Assembly (NCBI GenBank): GCA_964425595.1
Contig: CAYRMW010000015.1
Coordinates: 1-43,299, forward strand
Length of the DNA: 43,299 nucleotides
Reading direction: 5' to 3'
From: Caccovicinus sp964425595
GTDB lineage: Bacteria; Bacillota; Clostridia; Lachnospirales; Lachnospiraceae
Shown: one piece after another, positions 1 through 8,632 of the stretch
How the letters are laid out: every line of letters begins with the position of its first letter
Numbering within the stretch: position 1 is the stretch's first letter
Notes under the pieces: model-generated
What the model was told of the DNA's origin: nothing
What the model saw: only the letters and a program-made list of their open reading frames with translations
Databases searched by the model: none
Translations under genes and position numbers: made by a program

Positions 1-38
1 CACGGCAGGCGTTCCTGCTTTTCAGGAGCAACTCAATC

Positions 39-67
39 ATCCTATCATAGGATCGCGAGTTTGTCAA
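39..67 (-). promoter_or_regulatory. Leftward promoter 3, nearest the window edge
   Basis: Minus strand: -35 TTGACA (62-67), 17 bp, -10 TAGGAT (39-44). Just downstream, positions 31-19 read TTGCTCCTGAAAA on the minus strand. This loosely resembles the boxA antitermination element of Firmicute rRNA leaders, but it would lie almost at the start site, so that assignment is weak. Confidence 0.7.
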
Positions 68-110
68 TCACTTTTTTGATGTACTGCTTTTTCACTCAGC
101 AGCATCGGAT

Positions 111-139
111 ATTATATCGCGCTGCGCCTTGTTTGTCAA
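111..139 (-). promoter_or_regulatory. Leftward promoter 2, full consensus
   Basis: Minus strand: -35 TTGACA (134-139), exactly 17 bp, -10 TATAAT (111-116), a perfect sigma-A consensus. It lies 112 bp downstream of promoter 1 and 72 bp upstream of promoter 3. Perfect consensus promoters in tandem are typical of stable-RNA operons. Confidence 0.85.
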
Positions 140-222
140 GCAGTTTTTTTGATTTTTTCGACCCAAATTTTCACGCAATTTCGAAAACAGGTCAAAAAAA
201 CCTCACCTTCGTGGTGAATTCT

Positions 223-251
223 ACTATAGCAAAATCAGATGGTCTTGTCAA
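223..251 (-). promoter_or_regulatory. Leftward promoter 1 (distal of three tandem promoters)
   Basis: On the minus strand a perfect -35 TTGACA (246-251) and a -10 TATAGT (223-228) are separated by 17 bp. An A/T-rich stretch just upstream (about 255-300) could act as an UP element. No gene lies between it and the window's left edge, so it drives something outside the window. It is one of three promoters of the same design. Confidence 0.8.
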
Positions 252-430
252 GGCATTTGTGCCTTCTTTTTAAACAATTTTTTCGAGGCTTTTTCCTGTT
301 ACTATATATGCTAATTTTTCTTTTATTTATCTACATTTTGTGGTTTTTATTTCTCGCCGTGCCGGGAGAGCCGTCCGCCATTCTCCCGCTTCTTTTCTCG
401 ATATTGTGTCTTTTGTGTGTTCAATTTCGC

Positions 431-470
431 AGGCCGAAGGCCGCCGGATTTTTCCGGCGGCCTTTGGCCT
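431..470 (-). terminator. GC-rich hairpin after the CvpA-like gene
   Basis: The two 17-base arms (431-447 and 454-470) are complementary apart from one mismatch and enclose a short T-rich loop. It lies 77 bp past the stop of the CvpA-like gene and before the tandem leftward promoters, the expected place for an operon terminator. There is no clean U-run directly after the stem on either strand, so efficiency is uncertain. Confidence 0.6.
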
Positions 471-546
471 ATCATGTTCCTTTTTCTCCTCTTTTGCCGC
501 CCCCCGCGCAAAGGGGTGACAGCTCGGCTTTCATCGCTTTCATCGG

Positions 547-1284
547 TCAAAACAAATTCCAGATCACGCGAAACAGGATGCCGGACAGGAGATTATTCTG
601 ATACAGAAAAGCGATCCATGGTGTTTCCTCAATGCTGCTGATCAGATACTGCCCCCAGCCCATCCCGACGAACAGGTTCAGGATCAGGCAGAATATCCAG
701 AAATAAAACAGCGCCATCGCAAGGCCCAGGATTGCCCCGGCAATCTGATTGATCCCCGAAAGCACCGGAATATGCGATACCACGTTAAGAAAATGGGCCA
801 GGATACGTACCACTATGTATACGACCAGAAAAAGAACGATAAATGCCATCGTGTTAATCACGCGATCTGCCAGGAAACTGCCTATGTAGTCGATGAACTG
901 ATCGACGCCCAGCAGCTGATAAATTTCCTCATTGTTGTTTTCGATCAATGCCTCTTTCATTGACTCCGGAAGAGAAATCCCTTCGATCACGGCTCTCTGC
1001 TCCGCCGGCAGCATGGCGGTGTCCTCCTCACTGCTCCATTCATCCATCCCAACTGCGCGAAGCATGCTTTCCTCCATCCATTGATGGAACTCCGTATTTT
1101 CCTTTAAGTAAGACGTTACCTGAGGCAGCATCAGCCGAACTCCTGCCAGAGCGATGAGCAGCGCCGTCATGGAGACCACAAGACGCAGAAATCCCCGATA
1201 ATGGCCGTAGAGGGTCATGCCGATCAGGTAAGCGGCCACCAAAACCGACAGCCAGCTGTCTCCCAAAAATCCCGCTATATCCAC
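547..1284 (-). CDS. CvpA-family membrane protein
   Basis: This is a membrane protein of about 245 residues. It has hydrophobic segments near the N-terminus (two close together, the pair typical of CvpA / colicin V production proteins), then a polar acidic stretch, then two or three further segments at the C-terminus. Reading continues upstream to an ATG at 1362, but no ribosome site precedes it. The GTG at 1284 follows AGAGGTGG by 5 bases and gives a more natural N-terminus (VDIAGF...), so I prefer it. It is the last gene of the leftward operon that starts near pfk, behind the HAD phosphatase gene. CvpA-family proteins are poorly understood in Clostridia; no function beyond a membrane location is claimed. 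Confidence 0.75.
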   Translation of the reverse strand: MDIAGFLGDSWLSVLVAAYLIGMTLYGHYRGFLRLVVSMTALLIALAGVRLMLPQVTSYLKENTEFHQWMEESMLRAVGMDEWSSEEDTAMLPAEQRAVIEGISLPESMKEALIENNNEEIYQLLGVDQFIDYIGSFLADRVINTMAFIVLFLVVYIVVRILAHFLNVVSHIPVLSGINQIAGAILGLAMALFYFWIFCLILNLFVGMGWGQYLISSIEETPWIAFLYQNNLLSGILFRVIWNLF

Positions 1285-1394
1285 AGGTTCCACCTCTTTT
1301 CCCGTATTCTTTTCCGCATTTATCCTGTCCGAAGGCAGAGAAAGATACCCTTCGCCCGGCATCTGCTGGCAAAGGGCAGATCATCGTCCCACGT

Positions 1395-2231
1395 TTATCT
1401 ATCCGCATCCGAAAGGACAAACCGCTCGATGGCTTCCGCCACCCCGTTCTTCTGGTTTGACCCGGTTACGTAGTCTGCCTGTTCTTTGACCGCGTCCATG
1501 GCATTTCCCATCGCAATGCCGAATCCCGCCGCCCGGATCATGGACAGATCATTGCTGCCGTCTCCGAACGCCATGGTTTTTTCCATTTCCAGTCCCAGGT
1601 ATCCCGCCAGACAGCGCAGGCCATTTCCCTTTGTTGCCGAAGAGGCATTGATCTCCAGATTATATTCAAGAGAGGAGGTGACAGCCAGGCCAGGCATCTG
1701 CTCAAGATATCTGCGCAGCATCTCGCGCAGCTTGCGGTCATCGGTAAATACATTGATTTTCTCCACGGAAAGTTTCCCTTCCCGGACCAAAGCCACCTCA
1801 TCTTCCACCTCGTCGCGAGTCGATAAGACCAGCTTCTGCATGACCGGCGGAAGGCCATAGCGTTCCAGATGATCGCGAAACCTTGCTTCCATCTTCCCTC
1901 TTCCCGCGACATACGGGTCATATGCTGCCGGAAAGCGGGATAAAAACTCCAAAACCTCCACAGCCTGCTCCCATCCGATCTGCGATTCCGCGATCGTTTC
2001 CCCGGTCTCAAGGTCTGCAACCTTCGCGCCGTTGGTGAAAATTCCATAACGGATTCCGGGAATGCCCTTCAGCTCTTCCGGAAGCCCGCCGGCAGGTCTT
2101 CCGGTCGCCGGGACAATATAAATGCCTCTTTCCAGGCAGGCGCACAGCGCCGCCCGATTACGCCCGGACAGCTTCTTGTCATCATCAAGAAGCGTGCCGT
2201 CCATATCAATTGCGATCAGTTGAATATCCAT
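1395..2231 (-). CDS. Cof-type HAD-IIB phosphatase
   Basis: A 278-residue cytoplasmic hydrolase of the Cof/YidA type, which removes phosphate from sugar phosphates and similar small metabolites. The HAD motif DMDGTLL lies at residues 9-15 with the nucleophile Asp and the general acid two residues on. The C2B cap domain fills the middle, and the late GDGSND metal-binding motif is near residue 222. Its ATG lies one base past the TGA stop of the upstream 790-residue gene, so translation is probably coupled. The substrate cannot be read from sequence; these enzymes are promiscuous. Confidence 0.9.
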   Translation of the reverse strand: MDIQLIAIDMDGTLLDDDKKLSGRNRAALCACLERGIYIVPATGRPAGGLPEELKGIPGIRYGIFTNGAKVADLETGETIAESQIGWEQAVEVLEFLSRFPAAYDPYVAGRGKMEARFRDHLERYGLPPVMQKLVLSTRDEVEDEVALVREGKLSVEKINVFTDDRKLREMLRRYLEQMPGLAVTSSLEYNLEINASSATKGNGLRCLAGYLGLEMEKTMAFGDGSNDLSMIRAAGFGIAMGNAMDAVKEQADYVTGSNQKNGVAEAIERFVLSDADR

Positions 2232-2232
2232 A

Positions 2233-4605
2233 TCAAATAAAGTGCTCTTCCTTCAGGATCAGAAGACCGTCCTTATCATATTTTGACGAAAACAGCCCGG
2301 TGATCCTTCTGATAAGCGACGGCTTTTCTGCCTTGTCGGCCGCGCCCTCGATCAGATCTTCCGCCGCCGTTTTGGTCAGCGCTGCGCCGTCCTCCTCCAT
2401 GATTTCTATCCGTTCATACAAGGCCAGCATGCTTTTTCCGGTAATGCTGCAGTCGATCTGGCTGGCATAGTGGCAGCAGTACTGGGCAAATTCATCTATG
2501 TCCATGATATGGTTCTCATCCATCTCCTCAAAGGCACTCGCCTGCGCCGCGCTGGTATTTTTCAGCGCCTGCACCGCCTCGGAGCGATTCTGCCCGGAAG
2601 CCGATGCTGCCTTTGCCGCTTTTGGCACCGCCGCCTTCGGGGCCTGCTGCTGCGCTGCCGCTTCCCGCGAATCCTGCTGCTGCGCAGGCTGTGGTGCTGC
2701 CGTCCGCGGAGCCTGCTGCATTGCCGGCTGTGGCGCTGCCGTCCGCGGAGCCTGCTGCACTGCCGACTGTGGCGCTGCCGCGCTCGGAGCCTGCTGCGCT
2801 TCCGGCTGTGGCGCCGCCGCTCTCGGAGCCTGCTGCATTGCCGGCCGTGACGCCTGCCGCGGTGCTGCTGCCCGCGCAGGCGGCTGCTCTGTCGGCTGCG
2901 ATGAGACGCTGGCGGCCTGCATCTGTTTTTTCTGCGCCGCGGCAGCCGTTAAGAAGGATTCGGCCTCTTCGCGCGAAGAAACCAGGCGGAACTTTCCGGC
3001 AAGAGATGGATTCGCCTTGCGGATGCCGTCGAGCTGGCGGGCATTGTCCACCAGAACAACAACCATGTCTGTCGATTCGTCCGCCAGCAGCTGATTGAAC
3101 TCCTCCAAAAGCGCATCGTTTAAATCTCCGGCCTCTTCCACGATCAAATCTTTGCCGGCAAGCTTTGCCGCGTTGGCCAGAAGCCCTCTCTGATTCAGTT
3201 TGGAACCCGTAATCTTTGCTACCGGATGCTTCTCGCCGGTGAGCCGGTGAGCCGCCTTCAGCGATTCTACCGCGATCTCCAGTCCTTTTTCCGGTGTCCT
3301 TGCTTCCGCCATCATGTGCAGGAAGCAGGCAGGGGCGACTTTCCCGGTCGCCTGCACCGGCGATTTTTCCTCTGCCATCTTGACTGCCTGGATATGGCGG
3401 ATATCATCCAGGATCCGCGTCTTGTCCGACAGCGTCTCCGCATTTTTCAGCTCTTTAACGTCATTCAACACCCGCGTCTGCGTTTTTACCGGCTCATCGG
3501 TATAGGAATCCATGGAGATCCGGGACATCTCTTTTGCCAGGCTGGCTTCCACCTCCGCCTCCCTGACACTGGCCACCAGTCTTTCCTCCGCGGTGACATC
3601 GGTTCCGGGAAGCGCGGATTCTTCAACCGGAGGCTCCGCTACGATTGAGACAGACTGCTCCGGACCAATCTCCGGCACTGCCTGTACGGCAGACGCAGGC
3701 GCTTCGGCGGACGCCGCCTGGGCCTTCCTGGCCGCAGCGCCGGGACGAAGCATGGACGGATCCGGTGCTGGTACCGGGATCGGCGTAGGTACCGGCTCGC
3801 CGCGAAGGGCTTCCTTCCCAAAGTCCGCCTGGGCGGGCGCCGGCTGGTCATTTGCAGCGGCCGGGGAAAGTCTGGTCTTTGCCGCCTCTTGCCGGATCGG
3901 AATGACGGTATTCGTCTCCATCGCAGGGATCTCGTCCTGCGCGATCACCCCGGCCGCGGAATTCAGCTCTACCCGTCTTAATTTTTCTTCATATTTGTCC
4001 CGGTTTTCCACCAGATCCATCTGGTATTTCGTCAGCGGCGCGTACTGAAGCTTCAGTTCCATCGCCTTGTCCACATATTGACCGAGCCCAAACATAAGCA
4101 TGATCTTATCGCAGGTTTTGACACACAGCTCCTCCATTCCGGCCTGGTGGTAAAGGTCAGCCAGTTCATAAAGCCACTTTTCATCCAGTTCCGTGCTGGT
4201 ATAGCTTTCCAGAGAATGGATCAGCTGTTCAATGGGAGCTCCCTTCGCTTTCAGGATCAGGTAACGGAGGATGTCCTGTCTGGGGTCGTCTCCTGCCAGT
4301 TCACAAAATTCGCGGTAATAGGCTTCTGCCTCCTGGATGTTGCCCTGCTTTAGCGCAAGCTGGGTAAGCTTGTACAAAAGACGCTTGCCGATCGGCGCCC
4401 GCTCAAAGGCAATGAGAAGGATGTCCTTTGCTTCCTGATATTCCTCATTTTTCTCATATACCGAAGCAATCATGGACAGCAGATTCGCATTCCTCACCCG
4501 CCTCCAGTCTATGGTGTCGGCGATTTTCATGGCCGTCTCGAAGTCACCCTTATTCACCAGCTTCTTAATCTGCTCTACTTTAATATTAAACTCGTACTTA
4601 TCCAT
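2233..4605 (-). CDS. Large TPR-like protein with Pro/Ala/Gln repeats
   Basis: A 790-residue cytoplasmic protein of unknown function. Residues 1 to about 170 are helical pairs resembling tetratricopeptide repeats. Residues 170-420 are low-complexity and charged. Residues about 420-552 look like an alpha/beta nucleotide-binding-type fold: a hydrophobic strand ending VVVLVDNA, and before it a sequence of the kind seen in AAA+ small domains, but no P-loop is visible. Residues about 555-700 are rich in Pro, Ala and Gln, including tandem 13-residue units, followed by a short folded C-terminus. The start is supported by AGGAG nine bases upstream. It sits between recR and a HAD phosphatase gene in one operon. 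A scaffold or regulatory role is possible but not shown. Confidence 0.75.
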   Translation of the reverse strand: MDKYEFNIKVEQIKKLVNKGDFETAMKIADTIDWRRVRNANLLSMIASVYEKNEEYQEAKDILLIAFERAPIGKRLLYKLTQLALKQGNIQEAEAYYREFCELAGDDPRQDILRYLILKAKGAPIEQLIHSLESYTSTELDEKWLYELADLYHQAGMEELCVKTCDKIMLMFGLGQYVDKAMELKLQYAPLTKYQMDLVENRDKYEEKLRRVELNSAAGVIAQDEIPAMETNTVIPIRQEAAKTRLSPAAANDQPAPAQADFGKEALRGEPVPTPIPVPAPDPSMLRPGAAARKAQAASAEAPASAVQAVPEIGPEQSVSIVAEPPVEESALPGTDVTAEERLVASVREAEVEASLAKEMSRISMDSYTDEPVKTQTRVLNDVKELKNAETLSDKTRILDDIRHIQAVKMAEEKSPVQATGKVAPACFLHMMAEARTPEKGLEIAVESLKAAHRLTGEKHPVAKITGSKLNQRGLLANAAKLAGKDLIVEEAGDLNDALLEEFNQLLADESTDMVVVLVDNARQLDGIRKANPSLAGKFRLVSSREEAESFLTAAAAQKKQMQAASVSSQPTEQPPARAAAPRQASRPAMQQAPRAAAPQPEAQQAPSAAAPQSAVQQAPRTAAPQPAMQQAPRTAAPQPAQQQDSREAAAQQQAPKAAVPKAAKAASASGQNRSEAVQALKNTSAAQASAFEEMDENHIMDIDEFAQYCCHYASQIDCSITGKSMLALYERIEIMEEDGAALTKTAAEDLIEGAADKAEKPSLIRRITGLFSSKYDKDGLLILKEEHFI
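2669..2852. repeat. 39-bp tandem repeat inside the TPR-like gene
   Basis: Four close copies start at 2708, 2747, 2786 and 2825, each opening with GGAGCCTGCTGC on the plus strand. A shorter diverged unit precedes them. Each copy encodes 13 residues of the type QQAPRTAAPQPAM on the minus strand. The period is an exact multiple of three, so copy number could change without breaking the frame. Confidence 0.85.
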
Positions 4606-4651
4606 TCTTTGTATCTCCTAAATCCTGCTGTCTCCCGGGACTCCCTTCCCT

Positions 4652-5248
4652 CTACAGTTCCACTCTGCCTTCCAGCGCGCGCAGAAGGGTCACCTCGTCA
4701 ATGTATTCCAGATCCCCCCCTACCGGCACGCCGCTGGCGATCCGGCTGACCTTAATGCCTGTGGGCTTGATCAGCTTGCTGATATACATGGCTGTCGTTT
4801 CCCCCTCCAGACTGGAATTGGTAGCAATGATGACTTCTTTTACATCTCCCTGCAGGCGCTGCATTAACTCCTTTAGTTTGATCTCATTGGGTCCGATCCC
4901 CAGCATAGGGGAAATAGCCCCGTGAAGGACGTGGTATACGCCCTGATATTTTCCTGTTTTTTCGTAAGCTGCCAAATCCCGGGTATTTTCCACGACCATG
5001 ATCGTATCGTGATCCCTCGCGATGCTGCTGCAGATGGGGCAAAGCTCCTGATCCGTCAGGGTAAAGCACTCCCGGCAGTAGCGGATATTCTTTTTCGCGT
5101 CCGTGATCGCGCCGGCCAGGCGTTCCACCTGCTCTCCCGGCATACTGATGATGTGGAAAGCCAGCCGCTGGGCGGACTTGGATCCCACGCCCGGGAGCTT
5201 TGACAGCTCTTCGATCAGTTTTGTGATCTGACTGCTGTAATAATCCAT
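4652..5248 (-). CDS. recR: Recombination mediator RecR
   Basis: The 198-residue RecR acts with RecF/RecO to load RecA at gapped DNA. An N-terminal helix-hairpin-helix (residues about 10-30, with LPGVGSKSAQRLA) is followed by a four-cysteine zinc finger (C58, C61, C70, C73) and a Toprim domain containing the VVEN motif. The length is normal for the family. The ATG shares its A with the TGA stop of ybaB (TGATG), so the two are translationally coupled. The order dnaX-ybaB-recR is conserved across Firmicutes. Confidence 0.97.
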   Translation of the reverse strand: MDYYSSQITKLIEELSKLPGVGSKSAQRLAFHIISMPGEQVERLAGAITDAKKNIRYCRECFTLTDQELCPICSSIARDHDTIMVVENTRDLAAYEKTGKYQGVYHVLHGAISPMLGIGPNEIKLKELMQRLQGDVKEVIIATNSSLEGETTAMYISKLIKPTGIKVSRIASGVPVGGDLEYIDEVTLLRALEGRVEL

Positions 5249-5604
5249 CAGAAAGAGAGACCTCCGCCCAGGCCGGACAGCCCGCCGGTAAACTTCGCCA
5301 TCGCCTGCGTGCTGGCTTCTTCCATCTGGCGGAAGGCTTCATTTGTCGCCGCCATGATCAGATCTTCCAGCATCTCCACATCGTCCGGATCTACCGCTTC
5401 CGGGGAAAGCTTTACCGATACGACTTCCTTTTTTCCGGACACCGTCACGGTAACCGCCCCGCCGCCGGCAGACGCAGTATATTCTTTGGCTTCCAGTTCC
5501 TTTCCGGCCTCTTCCATCTGACGCTGCATCCGCTGTGCCTGCTTCATCAGATTATTCATATTTCCCGGGATCGCGCCTCCGGAAAATCCTCCTCGCTTTG
5601 CCAT
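5248..5604 (-). CDS. YbaB/EbfC-family nucleoid-associated protein
   Basis: This small protein of about 118 residues matches the YbaB/EbfC family, a dimeric DNA-binding protein usually encoded between dnaX and recR. It has a glycine- and methionine-rich N-terminus, a helix (MNNLMKQAQRMQRQMEEA), the central strands and the conserved SPEAVDPDDVEMLEDLI region. A TTG codon at 5607 is also in frame, but the ATG at 5604 lies eight bases past AGGAGG and is preferred. Only a few bases separate it from the dnaX stop. Confidence 0.93.
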   Translation of the reverse strand: MAKRGGFSGGAIPGNMNNLMKQAQRMQRQMEEAGKELEAKEYTASAGGGAVTVTVSGKKEVVSVKLSPEAVDPDDVEMLEDLIMAATNEAFRQMEEASTQAMAKFTGGLSGLGGGLSF

Positions 5605-5607
5605 CAA

Positions 5608-7248
5608 TTATTCCTCCTCTATCGAAATATCTATATGGATTTTTTCTTTCAGTTCCGCGTCGCTGACGTAAATGGTGTCCGAGCGTTCACCGGCCTCTCT
5701 CTGCCTGGTCTTGAAATAAATCGTCTTTCCATATTTCTCCGCCACAAACCGTTCCAGACTCCCGATCACACTGGGGCGGTTCCCGATCGCATAGTTGACC
5801 GGATCCGCGAATACGATGCACAGGCAGCTTTCGCCGCCGGGTTCCACTACCGTGTCCCGGAAGCTGGGCCGGATCGACATGCCCATCTGACGGATGATGT
5901 TCCCCCACTCGTTCCGGATAAGGTTCAGATCCTCCAGCTGGGCCGGAGGGATCGCCACCTGTTTTGGCGGCTCCGGGGGAGCGCCCGCCGTCCCGTCCTC
6001 TTTCGGATCCGGCGCCGGGCTTCCGGCGCCTGCGTAAAGTGCCAGAGAAGATGCCGGCCCGGGCTGCATCTTTGGAATTGCCCCGGCCGGAACGCCTCCT
6101 TCCATGCGGGCCTCCAGCTGTTCGATCCTTTCCAATAAAGAATCTATATTAGCCTCCATCTGCGGTTTTGTCAACTTGATCAGCGCAATTTCAATCAAAA
6201 TCCGCTTCTGGCTGGCATAGCGAAGCTGATTGGACAGCTCAGACAGGATCCGGATATAGCGCATCAGCGTATTTCCATCGGTCCGCTCCCCGTCTTCTTT
6301 CAGCCGCTGCAGATTTTCCCCGGACATGTCCACCAGCTCTGCCGCATCCTCCGCAGTCTGAAGCAGAAGAAGGTTGCGCAGATACCAGATCAGGTCCTGG
6401 ACAAACTGTCCAAGCTCACGGCCCTGCATGACCATCTCCTCCAAAAGCAGGATGCATGCCCTGGTATCCCGGTCTATGACCGCATTAAACATTCTGGAAA
6501 ATACGGTCTGGTCCACGGCGCCCAGGATGTCCAGTACATTATCGTAAGTTAACGTTTCGCCGAAATGAAACGCCACGCATTGGTCCAGAAGGCTCAGGGC
6601 ATCGCGGAAAGCGCCGTCCGCGGCCTTTGCCAGGTAAACGATCGCTTTATCCTCAATGGAAATCCGCTCCGCCTTGGCCACTTCTTTCAGCCGGCCGACG
6701 ATCGTCTCCGCCGGAATGCGTTTAAAATCGTACCGCTGGCACCGGGACAGGATCGTCACCGGGATCTTGTGCACCTCTGTGGTCGCCAAAATGAAAATCA
6801 CATACTCCGGCGGCTCTTCCAGAGTTTTCAACAGGGCGTTAAAGGCGCCGATGGACAGCATATGAACTTCGTCAATGATGTAGACCCTGTACTTCCCTTC
6901 CGTGGGCGGGTACTGTACCTGCTCGCGGATATCCCGGATATTTTCCACGCCGTTGTTGGACGCCGCGTCGATCTCCATCACATTCATGGACGCGTTTTCC
7001 GCGATGGCCCGGCAGATGGGGCACTGCCCGCATGGACTCCCATCCACCGGATCCTCGCAGTTGACTGCCCTGGCAAAAATCTTTGCCACGCTGGTCTTTC
7101 CTGTGCCGCGGGTCCCGCAGAACAGATATGCATGGCCGATGCGGCCTGAGACGATCTGATTTTTTAATGTCTGTACAATGTGGTCCTGCCCCTTTACATC
7201 CGAAAAGACCGCAGGACGCCACTTCCGGTATAACGCGGTATATGACAT
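5608..7248 (-). CDS. dnaX: DNA polymerase III subunit gamma/tau
   Basis: This is the clamp-loader ATPase of the replicative polymerase. Residues 45-53 form the Walker A loop (GTRGTGKTS). C64, C73, C76 and C79 form the zinc module, and DEVHML near residue 126 is Walker B. The sensor motif SRCQRYDFKRI follows, then the lid and collar domains, then a Pro/Gly-rich linker and a short tau-like C-terminal domain. At 546 residues it is a normal clostridial length. RBS GAGG lies eight bases before the ATG. It starts only 11 bases after the pfk-like stop, so both are probably co-transcribed. Confidence 0.97.
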   Translation of the reverse strand: MSYTALYRKWRPAVFSDVKGQDHIVQTLKNQIVSGRIGHAYLFCGTRGTGKTSVAKIFARAVNCEDPVDGSPCGQCPICRAIAENASMNVMEIDAASNNGVENIRDIREQVQYPPTEGKYRVYIIDEVHMLSIGAFNALLKTLEEPPEYVIFILATTEVHKIPVTILSRCQRYDFKRIPAETIVGRLKEVAKAERISIEDKAIVYLAKAADGAFRDALSLLDQCVAFHFGETLTYDNVLDILGAVDQTVFSRMFNAVIDRDTRACILLLEEMVMQGRELGQFVQDLIWYLRNLLLLQTAEDAAELVDMSGENLQRLKEDGERTDGNTLMRYIRILSELSNQLRYASQKRILIEIALIKLTKPQMEANIDSLLERIEQLEARMEGGVPAGAIPKMQPGPASSLALYAGAGSPAPDPKEDGTAGAPPEPPKQVAIPPAQLEDLNLIRNEWGNIIRQMGMSIRPSFRDTVVEPGGESCLCIVFADPVNYAIGNRPSVIGSLERFVAEKYGKTIYFKTRQREAGERSDTIYVSDAELKEKIHIDISIEEE

Positions 7249-7259
7249 GGACTTAACCT

Positions 7260-8342
7260 CTATTCATCGCCGAAACTGATCCCCACCGCCTTAGCCTGAC
7301 GGATGATCGCGCTCTTCGGATCGACATATTTCAGCTTCCCGGCGACTTCCTGAAGGGGAATTTTGCCAATTTCATTCTGCTTCACGCAGACCATGTAGCC
7401 GTATTCCCTATCCCGGATCAGCTCCGCCGCCGCCGCGCCCAGCTGGGTAGAAAGAACACGATCGTAAGGACAGGGTTCTCCCCCTCTCTGGGTATGGCCG
7501 GGAACGGTCACCCGGACTTCCTGTCCGGTCATCTCCTCAAGCCTCGCGCCGATTTCATACGCAGCGGACGGATAGACCATCGTACAGCTCTCTCTCTTTT
7601 TCTTTAATTCCTTTTTACTCAGGCTGGCGTCCTCCCTGGAGATCGCGCCTTCCGCAACGGCAAGGATGGAAAAGCGCTTGCCTTCCCTGGCCCGGCGCTG
7701 CACGGCCCCGCTGACCACCCGCAGGTCGTAGGGGATCTCCGGAAGGAGGATAATGTCCGCGCCGCCCGCGATCCCGGCATACAGGGTGACCCAGCCTACT
7801 TTATGTCCCATAATCTCCACAATAAAAATGCGCCCGTGCGACGATGCTGTCGTATGGATGCAGTCGATCGCCTGGGTGGCGATGTTCACCGCGCTGTGGA
7901 AGCCGAAGGTCATATCCGTTCCCCACAGGTCATTGTCAATGGTCTTCGGAAGCGAAACGATATTCAGTCCTTCCTCCCGGAGAAGATTAGCTGTCTTCTG
8001 GCTCCCGTTTCCTCCCAGGACAACCAGACACTCCAGCTTCAGCTTCCTGTAGGTATGCTTCATGGACTCGACCTTATCCAGGCCGTTCTCATCCGGCACC
8101 CGCATCTGCTTGAAGGGCTGCCTGGATGTACCCAGTATAGTGCCGCCTTTTGTCAGGATCCCTGAAAAATCTCCCGGCTTCATGATGCGGTAGTCCGCAT
8201 ACATCAGGCCCTTATATCCATCCTCGAAACCGACAATCTCCACATCATCAAACATATTATACAATGCCTTTGCTACGCCGCGCATGGTGGCGTTCAGGCA
8301 CTGGCAGTCGCCTCCGCTGGTCAGCATTCCGATTCTTTTCAT
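7260..8342 (-). CDS. 6-phosphofructokinase family protein (GGNGS variant)
   Basis: The 360-residue protein belongs to the phosphofructokinase family, which phosphorylates fructose 6-phosphate in glycolysis. The N-terminal TSGGD loop (residues 8-12), the catalytic PKTIDND loop (about 131-137) and the sugar-phosphate loops are present. The nucleotide/metal loop reads GGNGS near residue 110, where classical ATP enzymes have GGDGS and many PPi enzymes GGDDS. The usual MGR is MGH. This matches a divergent clostridial subgroup whose phosphoryl donor I cannot assign. Reading extends upstream to 8390, but the ATG at 8342 gives the standard MKRIGMLTSGGD start with AAGGA upstream. It has its own promoter at 8390-8418. 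Confidence 0.88.
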   Translation of the reverse strand: MKRIGMLTSGGDCQCLNATMRGVAKALYNMFDDVEIVGFEDGYKGLMYADYRIMKPGDFSGILTKGGTILGTSRQPFKQMRVPDENGLDKVESMKHTYRKLKLECLVVLGGNGSQKTANLLREEGLNIVSLPKTIDNDLWGTDMTFGFHSAVNIATQAIDCIHTTASSHGRIFIVEIMGHKVGWVTLYAGIAGGADIILLPEIPYDLRVVSGAVQRRAREGKRFSILAVAEGAISREDASLSKKELKKKRESCTMVYPSAAYEIGARLEEMTGQEVRVTVPGHTQRGGEPCPYDRVLSTQLGAAAAELIRDREYGYMVCVKQNEIGKIPLQEVAGKLKYVDPKSAIIRQAKAVGISFGDE

Positions 8343-8389
8343 GAGACTTGTTTCCTTTCGTTCTGACTTCCCCACACAATGTCGAGTCA

Positions 8390-8418
8390 ATTATACCGCA
8401 AAGAATCAGGCGGGGCAA
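8390..8418 (-). promoter_or_regulatory. Promoter of the pfk-dnaX operon
   Basis: Minus strand: -35 TTGCCC (8413-8418), 17 bp, -10 TATAAT (8390-8395). It lies about 50 bp upstream of the pfk-like ATG and downstream of the SRP RNA terminator, so the operon starts here. Confidence 0.75.
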
Positions 8419-8513
8419 GTAGTCCATTCCCGCAGTTTTCAAAGGACGCTCTCGCCGGCGGCGGGCGTTCCGGGCAAACCCGCCGGTCCGGCCGCAGCGC
8501 GCACAGGAAAAAG

Positions 8514-8550
8514 AAAAGGCAAGCACAGACTTTCTCTGCACTCGCCTTTT
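8514..8550 (-). terminator. Terminator of the SRP RNA transcript
   Basis: On the minus strand AAAAGGC and TGCAGA pair with TCTGTGC and GCCTTTT around a short loop, followed by TTTTCTTTTT. This is a classical rho-independent terminator about 80 bp beyond the conserved 3' end of the SRP RNA. Confidence 0.85.
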
Positions 8551-8632
8551 CTGCTCTGCAGCAAACCGCTGCTGTAATTTTAATCCACGCATCCTGCTTT
8601 GAACCGCAGAAACGGACGTTACTCGGACAGTT

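Noticed and set aside
2669..2852. CRISPR-like array
   Set aside because: The 39-bp units are contiguous without spacers and encode an in-frame peptide repeat.
2498..3094. Long Ala/Cys-rich plus-strand frame
   Set aside because: It is the antisense of the Pro/Ala/Gln repeat region; composition mirrors the repeats, and no ribosome site precedes it.
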